Notes: generated by a model from the sequence alone, not told the origin. Positions 36,642 through 50,220 are shown, counted from the stretch's first letter. The stretch: 64,000 nucleotides of DNA from Stutzerimonas stutzeri (GCF_013522825.1 NZ_JAAMQZ010000006.1:101798-165797), one strand, 5' to 3'. Numbers and translations: made by a program.

Positions 36642-38132
36642 ATGACCGATACCTTGCCCGCCGCTTTATTTACCGCCGCCCAGGTGCGCGAGATCGATGC
36701 TCGCCTGATCGCCGCCGGCACGCCCGGTTTCGAGCTGATGCAGCGTGCCGCCCATGCGGCCTGGCGCGGGCTGCGTCGGCGCTGGCCGGAGGCTGGCGCG
36801 CTTACTGTGCTGGCCGGGTGTGGCAACAATGCCGGCGATGGCTATCTGGTCGCGGCGCTGGCGCAACGCGCGGGCTGGTCGGTGAAGGTGCTTGCGGTAG
36901 GCGATCGGCAACGGCTGCAAGGCGATGCCGCCCGTGCTTTCGCCGAGGCGCGCGATGCCGGCGTGGCGATTCGATCCTGGACGCCGACGGCGGTGTTGCA
37001 GGGCGTGCTGGTCGATGCGCTGCTGGGCACGGGGCTCAGCGGCGCGGTTCGCGAACCTTATGCCGGTGCCATTGCGGCGATGAATGCCAGCGGCCTGTCG
37101 ATCATGGCGGTGGATGTGCCATCGGGGCTGTGCGCCGATACCGGTCGCGCGCTTGGACAGGCGGTATGTGCCGAACTCACGGTGAGCTTCATCGGCCTCA
37201 AGCTCGGGCTGTTCACCGGCGAGGGGCCGGACCGGGTCGGTGCGCTGGTGTTCGATGATTTGCAGGCCGATGCGACCGTCGTCGACCCGGTTGCGCCGTG
37301 CGCCCTGCGTCTGTGTAAAGCGAATCTGCCGCTGCTTGCGCCGCGTTTGCCGACCGCGCACAAGGGCAGTTGTGGCCAGGTGCTGGTGATTGGTGGCGAT
37401 CTGGGCACCGGCGGCGCGGCCTTGCTCTGTGCCGAGGCGGCGCTACGCAGCGGTGCCGGCATGGTGACGCTGGCGACCCGTCCCGAGCATGTGACCGCGT
37501 CGCTGGTGCGGCGCCCGGAAATCATGTGCAGCGGCATCGAGTCCACCTATGGCCTGAGCGCGCTGGCGCAGCGCGCCGATGTGCTGGTGGTCGGCCCGGG
37601 CCTGGGCCAGGCGCCCTGGGGACGCAGTCTGCTGTCGCTGGCGGCGCAATGCCGGGTGCCCCAGGTATGGGACGCCGATGCGCTGAACCTGTTGGCCGAA
37701 AAGGGCGTCGAAGCACCGCCTGGCGGTCTGCTGACGCCGCACCCCGGCGAGGCTGCACGGCTGTTGCAGTGCACCGTAGCCGAAGTGCAGGCTGACCGAC
37801 CCAGAGCCGCGCGCGAGTTGGCCAGCCGCTACGGCTGTACGGTGGTGCTCAAGGGTGCCGGCAGCCTGATCGCGGCTGCCGATGGCCGGCTGGCGCTCTG
37901 TAGCCGGGGGCATCCGGCCATGGCCAGCGCCGGTCTGGGTGATGTCCTGGCCGGTGTCGCGGGCGCGTTGCTGGCGCAGGGGCTGGCATCGTTCGAGGCG
38001 GCCTGCCTGGCGGTCTGGCTGCATGCCGTGGCTGGCGAGCGGCAGGGCGAACGCGGTCGGGGGCTTGCCGCCGCCGACCTGATTCCGGCCATACGGGAAC
38101 AATTGGAGACACATTCGCCATGTCACAGCTGA
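36642..38132 (+). CDS. nnr: Nnr, bifunctional NAD(P)HX epimerase / ADP-dependent NAD(P)HX dehydratase
   Basis: Repairs hydrated NAD(P)H. Start [19 protein letters not shown] at 36642 gives 496 residues. N-terminal YjeF_N (epimerase) domain about 1-215 with [14 protein letters not shown]-terminal dehydratase domain about 225-490 with [43 protein letters not shown] and [19 protein letters not shown]. First gene of the amiB-mutL superoperon; it overlaps tsaE by 13 bp. Confidence 0.96.
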   Translation: MTDTLPAALFTAAQVREIDARLIAAGTPGFELMQRAAHAAWRGLRRRWPEAGALTVLAGCGNNAGDGYLVAALAQRAGWSVKVLAVGDRQRLQGDAARAFAEARDAGVAIRSWTPTAVLQGVLVDALLGTGLSGAVREPYAGAIAAMNASGLSIMAVDVPSGLCADTGRALGQAVCAELTVSFIGLKLGLFTGEGPDRVGALVFDDLQADATVVDPVAPCALRLCKANLPLLAPRLPTAHKGSCGQVLVIGGDLGTGGAALLCAEAALRSGAGMVTLATRPEHVTASLVRRPEIMCSGIESTYGLSALAQRADVLVVGPGLGQAPWGRSLLSLAAQCRVPQVWDADALNLLAEKGVEAPPGGLLTPHPGEAARLLQCTVAEVQADRPRAARELASRYGCTVVLKGAGSLIAAADGRLALCSRGHPAMASAGLGDVLAGVAGALLAQGLASFEAACLAVWLHAVAGERQGERGRGLAAADLIPAIREQLETHSPCHS

Positions 38133-38611
38133 CTCTTGCCATGTCGCCGCTGGCGCTGTTCGCAGTCGATGAAGACGAGATGCTGGCGCTTGGTGCGCGC
38201 ATCGGCCAGGCAACCGCTGGTCGGGGCGTGATCTATCTGCATGGCGATCTGGGTGCCGGCAAGACCACCCTGTCACGCGGGCTGATCCGCGGGCTCGGGT
38301 ATCAGGGCAAGGTCAAGAGCCCGACCTTCACCCTGGTCGAGCCCTACGAAACACCGCAAGCACGGGTTTTTCATTTCGACCTGTACCGGTTGGTCGATCC
38401 GGAAGAGCTGGAGTTTCTCGGTGTTCGTGACTACTTCGATGGGGATGCGCTGTGCCTGGTGGAGTGGCCGGAGCGTGGCGCGGGCATTTTGCCAAAGGCC
38501 GACCTGGATATTACCATTACGCCCCACGGAACTGGCCGTATGCTGTGCCTGGCGCCACAGGGCGAGCGCGGAGTGAACTGGTGTTCCATCCTGACCATCG
38601 GTAATCAATGA
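38120..38611 (+). CDS. tsaE: TsaE, tRNA t6A37 threonylcarbamoyladenosine biosynthesis ATPase
   Basis: P-loop ATPase that supports the TsaB-TsaD complex in t6A synthesis. 163 residues with Walker [15 protein letters not shown] (about 41-54), [20 protein letters not shown] and CLVEWPERG, all family signatures. Overlaps both nnr (13 bp) and amiB (4 bp). Confidence 0.97.
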   Translation: MSQLTLAMSPLALFAVDEDEMLALGARIGQATAGRGVIYLHGDLGAGKTTLSRGLIRGLGYQGKVKSPTFTLVEPYETPQARVFHFDLYRLVDPEELEFLGVRDYFDGDALCLVEWPERGAGILPKADLDITITPHGTGRMLCLAPQGERGVNWCSILTIGNQ

Positions 38612-40044
38612 ACAATATGGGGTTGGGTATGCGCATACGCGCGCTGGCAACGGGTTTGGCATTAATGCTGGCGGCAGTCCAGGTGCTGGCTGCCTCGGAC
38701 GTGCAGAGCGTGCGGTTGTGGCGAGCACCGGACAATACCCGCCTGGTTTTCGATCTGTCCGGCCCGGTACAGCACAAGGTGTTCACCCTGACGGCGCCGG
38801 ATCGCATCGTCATCGATGTGGACAAGGCCAACCTGGCCAGGCCGTTCGGGTCGCTGTCCCTGGAAAATACCCCGGTGGCGGGCTTGCGTGCAGCGAAATA
38901 CGATGCCGACACGCTCAGGATCGTCATCGACCTGTCCACCCAGGTTGCGCCCAAGAGCTTCAGCCTGCCGCCCAACCAGCAATACGGGCATCGCCTGGTG
39001 GTCGATCTGTTCGACAGCGAGGCAGATGCCTCGGCGGTCAGCGCCAGGGTTCCGGCCACTGTCACGCCCAGCGTACCGGCCAAACCGGTCTCGCCGAGTC
39101 TGCCGGCGAAATTGCCGCCGCTGCCCAGCAGCCAGCGTGACATCGTCATCGCCATCGATGCCGGCCATGGCGGTGAGGATCCGGGCGCCATCGGGCCGGG
39201 CAAGATCTACGAAAAGCATGTGGTGCTGCAGATATCCAAGGAGTTGCAGCACCAGATCAATGCCGAAAAGGGCTTCCGTGCCGAGCTGGTGCGTACCGGA
39301 GACTATTTCATTCCGTTGCGCAAACGCACCGAGATCGCCCGCAAGAAGGGCGCCGACCTGTTCGTTTCCATTCATGCCGACGCCGCACCGCGTTCTGCCG
39401 CCTATGGCGCTTCGGTCTTCGCCCTGTCGGATCGCGGCGCGACGTCGGAAACCGCCCGCTGGCTGGCCGACAGCGAGAACCGCTCGGATCTGATCGGCGG
39501 CGCGGGCAATGTCAGCCTCGGCGACAAGGACCAGATGCTGGCGGGTGTGCTGCTGGACCTGTCCATGACGGCTTCGCTGGCCTCCAGTCTGAACGTGGGC
39601 CAGAAGGTGCTGAGCAACATGGGGCGGATCACGCCGCTGCACAAGCGTCGGGTCGAGCAGGCCGGCTTCATGGTGCTGAAGTCGCCGGATATCCCTTCGA
39701 TTCTGGTTGAAACCGGCTTCATCTCCAACCCATCCGAAGCGCGCAAACTGCAAACCAAGGCCCATCAGCAAGCGCTGGCCCGCTCGATTCATGGTGGCGT
39801 ACGGCAGTTTTTCCATGAGAATCCACCGCCGGGCACTTACATCGCCTGGATGCGCGATTCCGGCAAGATCGCCAGCGTTCCCCGCGAACATGTCGTGCGC
39901 TCCGGTGAAAGCCTGGCATTGCTGGCCAACCGTTATCAGGTCAGCCTGCCCGCGCTGCGCAGCGCCAACAGCCTGAAAGGCGACGTGATCAAGGTCGGGC
40001 AGACGCTGACCATTCCCGTCACCACCCTGGCTGCACAGCCATGA
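38608..40044 (+). CDS. amiB: AmiB, N-acetylmuramoyl-L-alanine amidase with AMIN and LysM domains
   Basis: Periplasmic zinc amidase that splits septal peptidoglycan during cell separation. 478 residues: signal peptide about 1-30, AMIN domain about 30-140, linker rich in Pro/Ser/Val, Amidase_3 domain about 170-395 with zinc/catalytic motifs [22 protein letters not shown] and [10 protein letters not shown], and a C-terminal LysM motif about 428-475 ([16 protein letters not shown]). The ATG overlaps the tsaE stop. Confidence 0.97.
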   Translation: MNNMGLGMRIRALATGLALMLAAVQVLAASDVQSVRLWRAPDNTRLVFDLSGPVQHKVFTLTAPDRIVIDVDKANLARPFGSLSLENTPVAGLRAAKYDADTLRIVIDLSTQVAPKSFSLPPNQQYGHRLVVDLFDSEADASAVSARVPATVTPSVPAKPVSPSLPAKLPPLPSSQRDIVIAIDAGHGGEDPGAIGPGKIYEKHVVLQISKELQHQINAEKGFRAELVRTGDYFIPLRKRTEIARKKGADLFVSIHADAAPRSAAYGASVFALSDRGATSETARWLADSENRSDLIGGAGNVSLGDKDQMLAGVLLDLSMTASLASSLNVGQKVLSNMGRITPLHKRRVEQAGFMVLKSPDIPSILVETGFISNPSEARKLQTKAHQQALARSIHGGVRQFFHENPPPGTYIAWMRDSGKIASVPREHVVRSGESLALLANRYQVSLPALRSANSLKGDVIKVGQTLTIPVTTLAAQP

Positions 40045-41918
40045 GCGAAGCGGCACGCATCCAGCTGCTGGCGCCGCGGCTGGCGAACCAGATCGCCGCG
40101 GGCGAAGTGGTCGAGCGCCCGGCCTCGGTGATCAAGGAGTTGCTGGAGAACAGCCTGGATTCCGGCGCCACCCGCATCGAGGTGGATGTCGAGCAGGGCG
40201 GGGTGAAGCTGCTGCGCGTGCGCGACGATGGCAGCGGGATTTCCGCCGACGATCTGCCGCTGGCCCTGGCGCGTCACGCCACCAGCAAGATTCGTGACCT
40301 GGAAGACCTCGAACGGGTGATGAGCCTTGGTTTTCGCGGCGAGGCGCTGGCTTCGATCAGCTCCGTCTCGCGCCTGACCCTGACCTCGCGCACCGCAGAC
40401 GCCAGCGAGGCCTGGCAGGTGGAAACCGAAGGCCGTGACATGCAGGCGCGGGTGCAGCCGGCGGCGCATCCGGTGGGTACTTCGGTGGAAGTGCGCGACC
40501 TGTTCTTCAATACCCCGGCGCGACGCAAGTTCCTGCGCACCGAGAAGACCGAATTCGATCATCTGCAGGAAGTCGTCAAGCGCCTGGCACTGGCGCGCTT
40601 CGATGTCGCCTTTCATCTGCGGCATAACGGCAAGGGCGTGCTGGCGTTGCACCAGGCTGACGATCCCGCCGCGCGCGCGCGGCGCGTGGCGGCGGTGTGC
40701 GGCGCCGCGTTTCTGGAGCAGGCGCTGCCCATCGAGATCGAGCGCAATGGCCTGCATCTCTGGGGTTGGGTCGGCCTGCCTACGTTCAGTCGCAGCCAGG
40801 CGGATCTGCAGTATTTCTACGTCAACGGGCGCATGGTGCGCGACAAGCTGGTGGCCCATGCGGTGCGCCAGGCCTACCGCGACGTGCTGTTCAATGGCCG
40901 TCACCCGACTTTCGTGCTGTTTCTCGATGTCGACCCGGCGGTGGTCGACGTCAACGTGCATCCGACCAAGCATGAAGTGCGTTTTCGCGACAGCCGCATG
41001 GTCCATGATTTTCTGTATGGCACCTTGCATCGTGCCCTGGGCGAGGTGCGCCCCGAAGATCAGCTGGCGGCGCCCGCCAGTGTGGCGCCGATTGCCCAGG
41101 TCAGCGGCCAGGCGGCAGGCGAGTTCGCCGGTCAGAATGAAATGAGCCTCGCCGCCAGCGTGAGCGAGCGCTCGCAAACCGAAGTGCCGGCCTGGCGCGG
41201 GGCCGGTGCCGGCTACCAGGCGCCGCGTCCTGTGCCTTCGGGCAATACGGCGGAAATGCAGGGCGCCTATCGCGAGTTCTTTTCGCCCTTGGCCGACGCC
41301 AGCGTGGCGGCTCTGCCGGAAAGCGGCGCTGACACGCCGCCGCTGGGCTATGCCCTGGCGCAGCTCAAAGGCATCTACATTCTGGCCGAGAACGCCCAGG
41401 GGCTGGTGCTGGTGGACATGCACGCCGCCCATGAGCGCATTACCTATGAACGCCTGAAAACCGCCATGGCCAGCGAAGGCCTGCGCGGCCAACCGTTGCT
41501 CGTGCCCGAGTCGCTCGCCGTGAGTCAGCGCGAAGCGGATTGTGCCGAGGAGCATGCGCAGTGGTTCTCGAAGCTCGGCTTCGAGCTGCAGCGGCTGGGG
41601 CCGGAGAGTCTGGCCATCCGCCAAACGCCGGCGCTGCTCAAGCAGGCAGAGGCCACCCGGCTGGTGTGCGATGTGCTCGCGGACCTGCTGGAATACGGCA
41701 GCAGCGACCGCATCCAGGCACACCTCAACGAGTTGCTGGCGACCATGGCCTGTCACGGAGCGGTCCGTGCCAACCGCCGTTTGACCCTGCCGGAAATGAA
41801 CGGCCTGCTGCGCGATATGGAGCAGACCGAGCGCAGCGGTCAGTGCAACCATGGCCGCCCAACCTGGACCCAGCTGGGTATGGCGGAGTTGGACAAGCTG
41901 TTTTTGCGCGGGCGGTAG
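40041..41918 (+). CDS. mutL: MutL, DNA mismatch repair protein with endonuclease motif
   Basis: Links MutS to downstream repair. 625 residues. N-terminal GHKL ATPase: [16 protein letters not shown] and [13 protein letters not shown]. The C-terminal dimerisation domain carries [12 protein letters not shown] at about 459, the DQHA-x2-E-x4-E metal-binding endonuclease motif found in MutL of species lacking MutH, and QCNHGRPTW near the end. Overlaps amiB by 4 bp. In related genomes miaA follows closely; here 324 bp of repeats intervene. Confidence 0.98.
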   Translation: MSEAARIQLLAPRLANQIAAGEVVERPASVIKELLENSLDSGATRIEVDVEQGGVKLLRVRDDGSGISADDLPLALARHATSKIRDLEDLERVMSLGFRGEALASISSVSRLTLTSRTADASEAWQVETEGRDMQARVQPAAHPVGTSVEVRDLFFNTPARRKFLRTEKTEFDHLQEVVKRLALARFDVAFHLRHNGKGVLALHQADDPAARARRVAAVCGAAFLEQALPIEIERNGLHLWGWVGLPTFSRSQADLQYFYVNGRMVRDKLVAHAVRQAYRDVLFNGRHPTFVLFLDVDPAVVDVNVHPTKHEVRFRDSRMVHDFLYGTLHRALGEVRPEDQLAAPASVAPIAQVSGQAAGEFAGQNEMSLAASVSERSQTEVPAWRGAGAGYQAPRPVPSGNTAEMQGAYREFFSPLADASVAALPESGADTPPLGYALAQLKGIYILAENAQGLVLVDMHAAHERITYERLKTAMASEGLRGQPLLVPESLAVSQREADCAEEHAQWFSKLGFELQRLGPESLAIRQTPALLKQAEATRLVCDVLADLLEYGSSDRIQAHLNELLATMACHGAVRANRRLTLPEMNGLLRDMEQTERSGQCNHGRPTWTQLGMAELDKLFLRGR

Positions 41919-42242
41919 GGGCAGCGGCAAGCTTCAAGCCATATGAAGGGCTGCTGTGCGGGAGCTTGTAGGGCCGAACTTGTTCGGCTGCGCATCTTTG
42001 ACCGAATGAATTCGGCCCTACAGGTGGCAGTCGTCAGTTGTAGGTCGGGTCACGCTTCATCGACCCGACGAACGGAACCCTGGTGGATGTAAAAAACGAC
42101 ATTCCACCCTACGCTGGCTTGCAGCTTGCAGCTTGCAGCTTGCAGCTTGCAGCTTGCAGCTTGCAGCTTGCAGCTTGCAGCTTGCAGCTTGCAGCTTGCA
42201 GCTCGAAACTATGCGTCCTTTGATGTTGTGAATATCCCCTCC
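41919..42242. repeat. 324-bp repeat region inserted between mutL and miaA
   Basis: No gene is seen. From 41966 to 42202 it repeats the module found upstream of ribA: GTAGGGCCGAACTTGTTCGG with its partner arm, the GTAGGTCGGGTC hairpin, the GGTGGATGT/ACATTCCACC hairpin, and a TTGCAGC array. The left 45 bp (GGCAAGCTTCAAGCC and following) differ from the AGCCACA array of the first copy. The last 40 bp before miaA are unique. Confidence 0.95.
42119..42202. repeat. Tandem heptad array, 12 x TTGCAGC
   Basis: Twelve perfect copies, ending 40 bp before the miaA start. The same unit as the 10-copy array before ribA. A reading frame with repeating SLQLAAC passes through it into miaA, but it is not considered coding. 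Confidence 0.97.
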
Positions 42243-43214
42243 ATGCCCCAGCTTCCCCCCGCCATCTTCCTCATGGGCCCTACCGCGGCCGGCAAGACCG
42301 ACCTGGCGCTGGAGCTTGCCCGTGTGTTGCCCTGTGATCTGGTCAGTGTCGATTCGGCCCTGGTCTACCGGGGCATGGATATCGGCACGGCGAAACCATC
42401 AGCCGAGGTGCTGCGCGAATTCCCGCATCGGCTGATCGACATCCGCGATCCGGCGCAGAGCTATTCGGCGGCCGAATTCGTCAGCGATGCGCTGGCGGCC
42501 ATGGCTGAAATCACGGCGGCGGGGCGAATCCCGTTGCTGGTCGGTGGCACCATGCTCTACTTCAAAGCGCTGAGCGAAGGCTTGGCCGACATGCCGGCAG
42601 CCGATCCCGAGGTGCGTGCCGAGCTGGAGAGGCAGGCGCAGACGCAAGGCCTGGCAACGCTGCATCAGGCACTGGCGGCGGTCGATCCCGAATCGGCTGC
42701 GCGCATTCATCCCAACGACCCTCAGCGTCTCGTCAGGGCGCTGGAAGTTTACCGGGTCAGCGGCATCAGCATGAGCGAGCATCGTGCCCGGCAAAGGTTG
42801 CAAAAAGCCGGAGCCGGCACGCCAGAGCTCGGTGTCTTGCCTTATACTGTGGCGCAACTGTCCATTGCACCTGCCCAGCGGCAGGTCCTGCATCGGCGTA
42901 TCGAGCAGCGTTTCGTGCAAATGGTTGAACACGGCTTCGTCGAAGAGGTCGAAGCCCTTCGCGGGCGTGGCGATCTGCATGCCGAGCTGCCTTCCATGCG
43001 TGCAGTAGGCTACCGGCAGGTCTGGAATTATCTGGACGGCGACTGCTCAAGGGATGAGATGGTGCAGCGTGGCGTCATCGCCACCCGGCAGTTGGCCAAG
43101 CGCCAGTTGACCTGGCTACGAGGGTGGGAGGGGATTCACTGGCTGGAAAGTTCGGCCTGCGACAATCTGCCGCGAGCATTGAAATACTTGAATAGGCTCA
43201 CCATATTGAGCTGA
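42243..43214 (+). CDS. miaA: MiaA, tRNA dimethylallyltransferase
   Basis: Transfers dimethylallyl to A37 of tRNAs reading UNN codons. The start [19 protein letters not shown] at 42243 gives 323 residues, the normal length; the 39-residue upstream extension comes from the heptad array. P-loop GPTAAGKT (about 12-19), [27 protein letters not shown] and [13 protein letters not shown] are family signatures. hfq follows 93 bp downstream. Confidence 0.97.
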   Translation: MPQLPPAIFLMGPTAAGKTDLALELARVLPCDLVSVDSALVYRGMDIGTAKPSAEVLREFPHRLIDIRDPAQSYSAAEFVSDALAAMAEITAAGRIPLLVGGTMLYFKALSEGLADMPAADPEVRAELERQAQTQGLATLHQALAAVDPESAARIHPNDPQRLVRALEVYRVSGISMSEHRARQRLQKAGAGTPELGVLPYTVAQLSIAPAQRQVLHRRIEQRFVQMVEHGFVEEVEALRGRGDLHAELPSMRAVGYRQVWNYLDGDCSRDEMVQRGVIATRQLAKRQLTWLRGWEGIHWLESSACDNLPRALKYLNRLTILS

Positions 43215-43295
43215 CACTGCGATTTGACCGGCTATCCTCAGAACAACGGGTCGGCTGTGTTTGATTCTAAAAACTAAATGAAAAAGATCCTCTAA

Positions 43296-43562
<267 letters not shown>

Positions 43563-43574
43563 AGGGAGCCTTCT

Positions 43575-44876
43575 TTGTTCTTCGAACGTCCCGGTGGTGG
43601 TGAGCGGGCTATCCTGGTGCATCTGGATGGCCAGGATCCAGCGGCGCGTGAAGACCCTCAGGAGTTTCAGGAGCTGGTGCGCTCGGCAGGCGCCGAAACC
43701 GTTGGCTTCGTCAATGTGGCTCGGCACCAGCCGTCGGCCAAGTTTCTGATCGGCAGCGGCAAGGTCGAGGAGTTGCATGATCTCGTCCGTGAGGGCGAGG
43801 TCGAGTTGGTCATCTTCAATCACACGCTGACACCCAGTCAGGAGCGCAACCTCGAGCGTGCGCTCGAGTGCCGTGTGCTCGATCGAACCGGCCTGATCCT
43901 GGATATCTTCGCCCAGCGGGCGCGCACCCACGAGGGCAAGCTGCAGGTCGAACTGGCTCAGCTTGAGCACATGAGTACGCGGCTGGTGCGTGGCTGGACT
44001 CACCTTGAACGGCAGAAGGGCGGTATCGGTCTGCGCGGCCCGGGTGAAACCCAGCTGGAAACCGACCGACGCCTGCTGCGGGTGCGCATTCGCCAGATCA
44101 AGCAGCGCCTGGAAAAGGTACGCGGGCAGCGCGAGCAGGCGCGTCGCGGGCGTCGGCGCGCCGATATTCAGCTGGTATCACTGGTCGGCTACACCAACGC
44201 CGGCAAATCCACGTTGTTCAATGCCCTGACCGAATCAACGGTGTATGCCGCCGACCAGCTGTTCGCCACCCTCGACCCCACCCTGCGCCGTCTCGAACTC
44301 GAGGACCTGGGGCCGGTGGTGCTGGCCGACACGGTAGGTTTCATTCGGCATCTGCCGCACAAGCTGGTCGAATCCTTCCGGGCTACGCTGGAAGAGTCGA
44401 GCAATGCCGACCTGCTGCTGCATGTGATCGATGCGCACGAGCCGGAACGTGACGAGCAGATCGAGCAGGTGCTGGCGGTATTGACGGAGATTGGCGCGAA
44501 CGAATTGCCGATTCTCGAGGTGTACAACAAGGTGGATCTGCTTGAGGGTATCGAGCCGCAGATCCAGCGCAACGCCGATGGGGTGCCGCAGCGGGTCTGG
44601 ATTTCGGCTCAGATGGGGCTGGGGCTGGATCTGTTGAAGCAGGCTGTCGCCGAGTTGCTTGGCGATGACCTGTTCGTCGGAACGATGCGGCTTCCGCAGA
44701 GCCTCGGGCGGCTGCGGGCACAGTTGTTCGGGCTGGGTGCGGTGCAATCCGAGTCTCATGACGAGGAGGGTGGTAGCCTGTTGGATGTTCGCGTGCAGCG
44801 CGTCGAGCTGCGGCGCCTGATCAGTCGGGAAGGTTTCGATACGGAACAGTTCCTGGAGCAACACACTTTGCAATAA
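43575..44876 (+). CDS. hflX: HflX, ribosome-associated GTPase
   Basis: GTPase that splits stalled ribosomes. The TTG start at 43575, with AGGGAG about 8 bp upstream, gives 433 residues beginning MFFERPGGGERAILVHLDG, which matches Pseudomonas HflX; no ATG near the conserved N-terminus exists. N-terminal HflX domain with GRGRRADIQLVS-like segment, then G1 GYTNAGKSTLFN (about 207), G2/G3 DTVGFIRHLP, G4 YNKVDLL. Thirteen base pairs after hfq. Confidence 0.96.
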   Translation: MFFERPGGGERAILVHLDGQDPAAREDPQEFQELVRSAGAETVGFVNVARHQPSAKFLIGSGKVEELHDLVREGEVELVIFNHTLTPSQERNLERALECRVLDRTGLILDIFAQRARTHEGKLQVELAQLEHMSTRLVRGWTHLERQKGGIGLRGPGETQLETDRRLLRVRIRQIKQRLEKVRGQREQARRGRRRADIQLVSLVGYTNAGKSTLFNALTESTVYAADQLFATLDPTLRRLELEDLGPVVLADTVGFIRHLPHKLVESFRATLEESSNADLLLHVIDAHEPERDEQIEQVLAVLTEIGANELPILEVYNKVDLLEGIEPQIQRNADGVPQRVWISAQMGLGLDLLKQAVAELLGDDLFVGTMRLPQSLGRLRAQLFGLGAVQSESHDEEGGSLLDVRVQRVELRRLISREGFDTEQFLEQHTLQ

Positions 44877-44973
44877 AGCTCGGGCGGCTTTTGAGCCGTT
44901 TGGATCGGGCTTTCGGTAGCATTGGCGGTCGCGCTTCTGGCGCGTCTTTAGCTTTTTTGGAATGGAGAGCGCT

Positions 44974-46161
44974 ATGGCTTGGAATGAGCCGGGTGGCAAC
45001 TCGAATAACCAGGATCCCTGGGGCAGTGGTGGCGGTGGTCGTCGCGGCGGTGGTGGCGGTGGCGATCAGAAAGGTCCACCGGATCTGGATGAGGCTTTCC
45101 GTAAACTGCAGGACAGCCTCAACGGCATGTTCGGCGGCAGGAAACGTGGCGGTGGTTCGTCGTCGGGCGGCGGTGGCCGCCGTGGTGGTTTCGTTCTGGT
45201 CTGGGTCGGTCTGGTGCTGCTGCTGGCGGTCTGGCTGTCCAGTGCGATCTATATCGTCGATGAGCAGGAGCAGGCTGTCGTGCTGCGCCTGGGCAAGTAT
45301 CACGAAACGGTCGGGCCGGGTCTGAATATCTATTTCCCGCCCTTCGATCGCAAGTTCCAGGCCAACGTCACCCGTGAGCGTTCGTACAGCAAGCAGGGGC
45401 AGATGCTGACCGAAGACGAGAACATCATCGAGGTGCCGCTGACCGTTCAGTACAAGATCAGCAATCTGCAGTCCTTCGTGCTCAACGTGGACAATCCTGA
45501 GGCTTCCCTGCAGCACGCAACCGATAGCGCCGTGCGCCACGTGGTGGGCTCCACGGCGATGGACCAGGTGCTGACCGAGGGGCGTGAGGCCATGGCGGCG
45601 GAAGTCAAGGAGCGCCTGCAACGCTTCCTCGACAACTATGCCACCGGCATCCTCGTTACTCAGGTCAACCTGCAAAGTGCGGCTGCGCCGCGTGAAGTGC
45701 AGGAGGCCTTCGATGACGTGATCCGGGCGCGCGAGGATGAGCAGCGCGAGAAGAACCAGGCCGAGTCCTATGCCAATGGTGTGATTCCCGAGGCGCGCGG
45801 TCAGGCCCAGCGGATGCTCGAGGAGGCCAGCGGTTATCGCGATGCGGTGATTTCTCGTGCCCAGGGTGAGGCTGATCGTTTCACCAAGCTGGTCGCCGAG
45901 TATCGCAAGGCGCCGGAGGTGACGCGCGAGCGCCTGTACCTGGAAACCATCCAGGAAGTCATGAGCAATACCAGCAAGGTTCTCGTTACCGGCGAGAGCG
46001 GGCAGAACAACCTGCTCTATCTGCCGCTGGACAAGATGATCAACAGCCGCAGTGGCGCCGAGCGTTCCTCCACGGCAAGCGTGTCGTCGGCTTCGACCCA
46101 GGCCACGCGCCTGCCGCCGGAACTCGACCCGCGTGAGATGCGTACAAGGGAGACCCGTTAA
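44974..46161 (+). CDS. hflK: HflK, FtsH-modulating SPFH protein
   Basis: With HflC forms a membrane cage around the FtsH protease. Start MAWNEPGGNSNNQDPWG at 44974 gives 395 residues. Glycine/arginine-rich cytoplasmic N-terminus (GGGGRRGGGGGGDQ), one membrane helix (about 75-95, FVLVWVGLVLLLAVWLSSAIY in part), then an SPFH/prohibitin domain with EQAVVLRLGKYHETVGPGLN and a long coiled-coil (DVIRAREDEQREKNQAESYAN in part). Its stop shares one base with the hflC start. Confidence 0.97.
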   Translation: MAWNEPGGNSNNQDPWGSGGGGRRGGGGGGDQKGPPDLDEAFRKLQDSLNGMFGGRKRGGGSSSGGGGRRGGFVLVWVGLVLLLAVWLSSAIYIVDEQEQAVVLRLGKYHETVGPGLNIYFPPFDRKFQANVTRERSYSKQGQMLTEDENIIEVPLTVQYKISNLQSFVLNVDNPEASLQHATDSAVRHVVGSTAMDQVLTEGREAMAAEVKERLQRFLDNYATGILVTQVNLQSAAAPREVQEAFDDVIRAREDEQREKNQAESYANGVIPEARGQAQRMLEEASGYRDAVISRAQGEADRFTKLVAEYRKAPEVTRERLYLETIQEVMSNTSKVLVTGESGQNNLLYLPLDKMINSRSGAERSSTASVSSASTQATRLPPELDPREMRTRETR

Positions 46162-47036
46162 TGAGTAACAAGTCTCTGACCGCCCTTATCGTGGGTGTGG
46201 TGCTGGCGATCGTGCTGTGGAACAGCTTCTATATCGTCTCGCAGACCGAGCGTGCGGTGATGCTGCGCTTCGGTCGGATCGTCGAGCCTGACGTCAAGCC
46301 GGGCCTGCACATGAAGATTCCCTACGTGAACAGCGTGCGCAAGTTCGACGCGCGTTTGATGACGCTGGACAGCACCACTTCGCGCTTCCTGACGCTGGAA
46401 AAGAAAGCGCTGATGGTCGACTCCTACGCCAAATGGCGAGTGGATGATGCCGAGCGCTTCTATACCGCGACATCCGGCATGAAGCAGATTGCCGATGAGC
46501 GTCTGGCTCGTCGTCTGGAAGCGGCACTGCGTGACCAGTTCGGTAAGCGCACGTTGCATGAGTCGGTGTCGGGCCAGCGGGATGAGCTGATGGGGATGGT
46601 CACCAACAGTCTCAATCGTGCGGCGCAGCAGGAGCTGGGTATTGAAGTCGTCGACGTGCGCGTCAAGGGTATCGATCTTCCTCGCGAAGTGAACCGCAGC
46701 GTGTTCGAGCGTATGAGTTCGGAGCGTGAGCGCGAGGCGCGTGAGCATCGGGCGAAAGGCAAGGAGCTGGCCGAAGGTATTCGTGCCGACGCCGATCGTC
46801 AGCGCCGTGTATTGCTCGCCGAGGCCTTCCGTGAGGCTGAGGAGCTGCGCGGTGATGGTGATGCGCAGGCGGCGGCGATCTATGCCGCAGCCTATGGGCA
46901 GGATTCCGAGTTCTACTCCTTCCATCGCAGCCTGCAGGCTTATCGTGACAGCTTCGCCAGCAAGGAAGACGTGCTGGTGCTCGATCCCAAGAGCGATTTC
47001 TTCCGCTACCTGGAGTCGGCAACCGCGAATCAGTGA
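46161..47036 (+). CDS. hflC: HflC, FtsH-modulating SPFH protein
   Basis: Partner of HflK. 291 residues: N-terminal membrane helix (about 5-25), SPFH domain with SQTERAVMLRFGRIVEPD and PGLHMKIPYVNSV, then a charged helical region (ERMSSEREREAREHRAKGKE). Starts on the last base of the hflK stop (TAATG). Followed by a strong terminator. Confidence 0.97.
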   Translation: MSNKSLTALIVGVVLAIVLWNSFYIVSQTERAVMLRFGRIVEPDVKPGLHMKIPYVNSVRKFDARLMTLDSTTSRFLTLEKKALMVDSYAKWRVDDAERFYTATSGMKQIADERLARRLEAALRDQFGKRTLHESVSGQRDELMGMVTNSLNRAAQQELGIEVVDVRVKGIDLPREVNRSVFERMSSEREREAREHRAKGKELAEGIRADADRQRRVLLAEAFREAEELRGDGDAQAAAIYAAAYGQDSEFYSFHRSLQAYRDSFASKEDVLVLDPKSDFFRYLESATANQ

Positions 47037-47115
47037 CGGGCTCCGATGGCCTCCATCCGGCAGGACGATACCGTCCTCCGGGTGACCCGTTGGCAAAACG
47101 TTGCTATGATTCGCC

Positions 47116-47138
47116 AGCCGGGGAAACCCGGCTTTTTT
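47116..47138 (+). terminator. Rho-independent terminator after hflC
   Basis: AGCCGGG, GAAA tetraloop, CCCGGCT and TTTTTT. Ends the superoperon 80 bp after hflC. The 180 bp from here to hisZ hold no recognised gene. Confidence 0.93.
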
Positions 47139-47317
47139 GCGTCTGCGTCCCTGTGGAAAACAGGCTGATCCGCATCGGGCAGCATGTCGACCCTTTCGGG
47201 GCGTGGCACTGGCGCCATGCTTCAAACACAATCGCACGCGACCGTTGGCCAGCTCAGGCTGTAGCCCGGTGTTCGTCTGCTTGACTAGGCTTGCCGTATC
47301 GAGGGGTGATTGGCGAA

Positions 47318-49889
<2,572 letters not shown>

Positions 49890-49910
49890 GCTGATAGCGT
49901 TGCTTGAGCA

Positions 49911-49934
49911 GAGGCCGCCTTCGGGCGGTCTTTT
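49911..49934 (+). terminator. Rho-independent terminator of purA
   Basis: GGCCGCC, TTCG tetraloop, GGCGGTC followed by TTTT, 22 bp after the purA stop. Confidence 0.85.
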
Positions 49935-50001
49935 GCGTTCTGTGGCTTGAGGAGGTCTTCGGGTCAGTTGATGGCGAAGGGGAAGAGGAAGGGCTGAAAC
50001 G

Positions 50002-50030
50002 AAAAAACCGAGCCAGTGGCTCGGTTTTTT
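50002..50030 (-). terminator. Terminator of the tRNA-Leu pair (symmetrical, probably bidirectional)
   Basis: AAAAAACCGAGCC, 3-nt loop and GGCTCGGTTTTTT form a symmetrical stem with T-runs on both strands. It lies 9 bp beyond the 3' end of the second tRNA-Leu on the minus strand and could also serve purA. Confidence 0.93.
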
Positions 50031-50038
50031 CTGAAGAG

Positions 50039-50125
50039 TGGTGCCCAGGAGAAGACTCGAACTTCCACGGTGTTGCCACCGCTAGGACCTGAACCTAGTG
50101 CGTCTACCAATTCCGCCACCTGGGC
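50039..50125 (-). tRNA. tRNA-Leu (anticodon CAG), copy 2
   Basis: An 87-nt class II tRNA including encoded CCA. Acceptor GCCCAGG/CCTGGGC, D-arm TGGCGGAATTGGTAGACGC, anticodon loop TTCAGGT on stem CTAGG/CCTAG giving CAG, long variable arm, T-arm with GTTCGAGTC. Identical to the copy 95 bp upstream; second gene of the transcript. Confidence 0.98.
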
Positions 50126-50220
50126 ACATTGCGATGATTGCTCATCGACTTTCTTGTCGATTGTGGTCGAAGTCGACAGGCTTCGTTTTTCAATCACGCG
50201 GAAACAGTGTTATCGAAGAG

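Noticed and set aside
42126..42242. N-terminal extension of MiaA with repeating SLQLAAC
   Set aside because: Same heptad artefact. MiaA starts normally at 42243.
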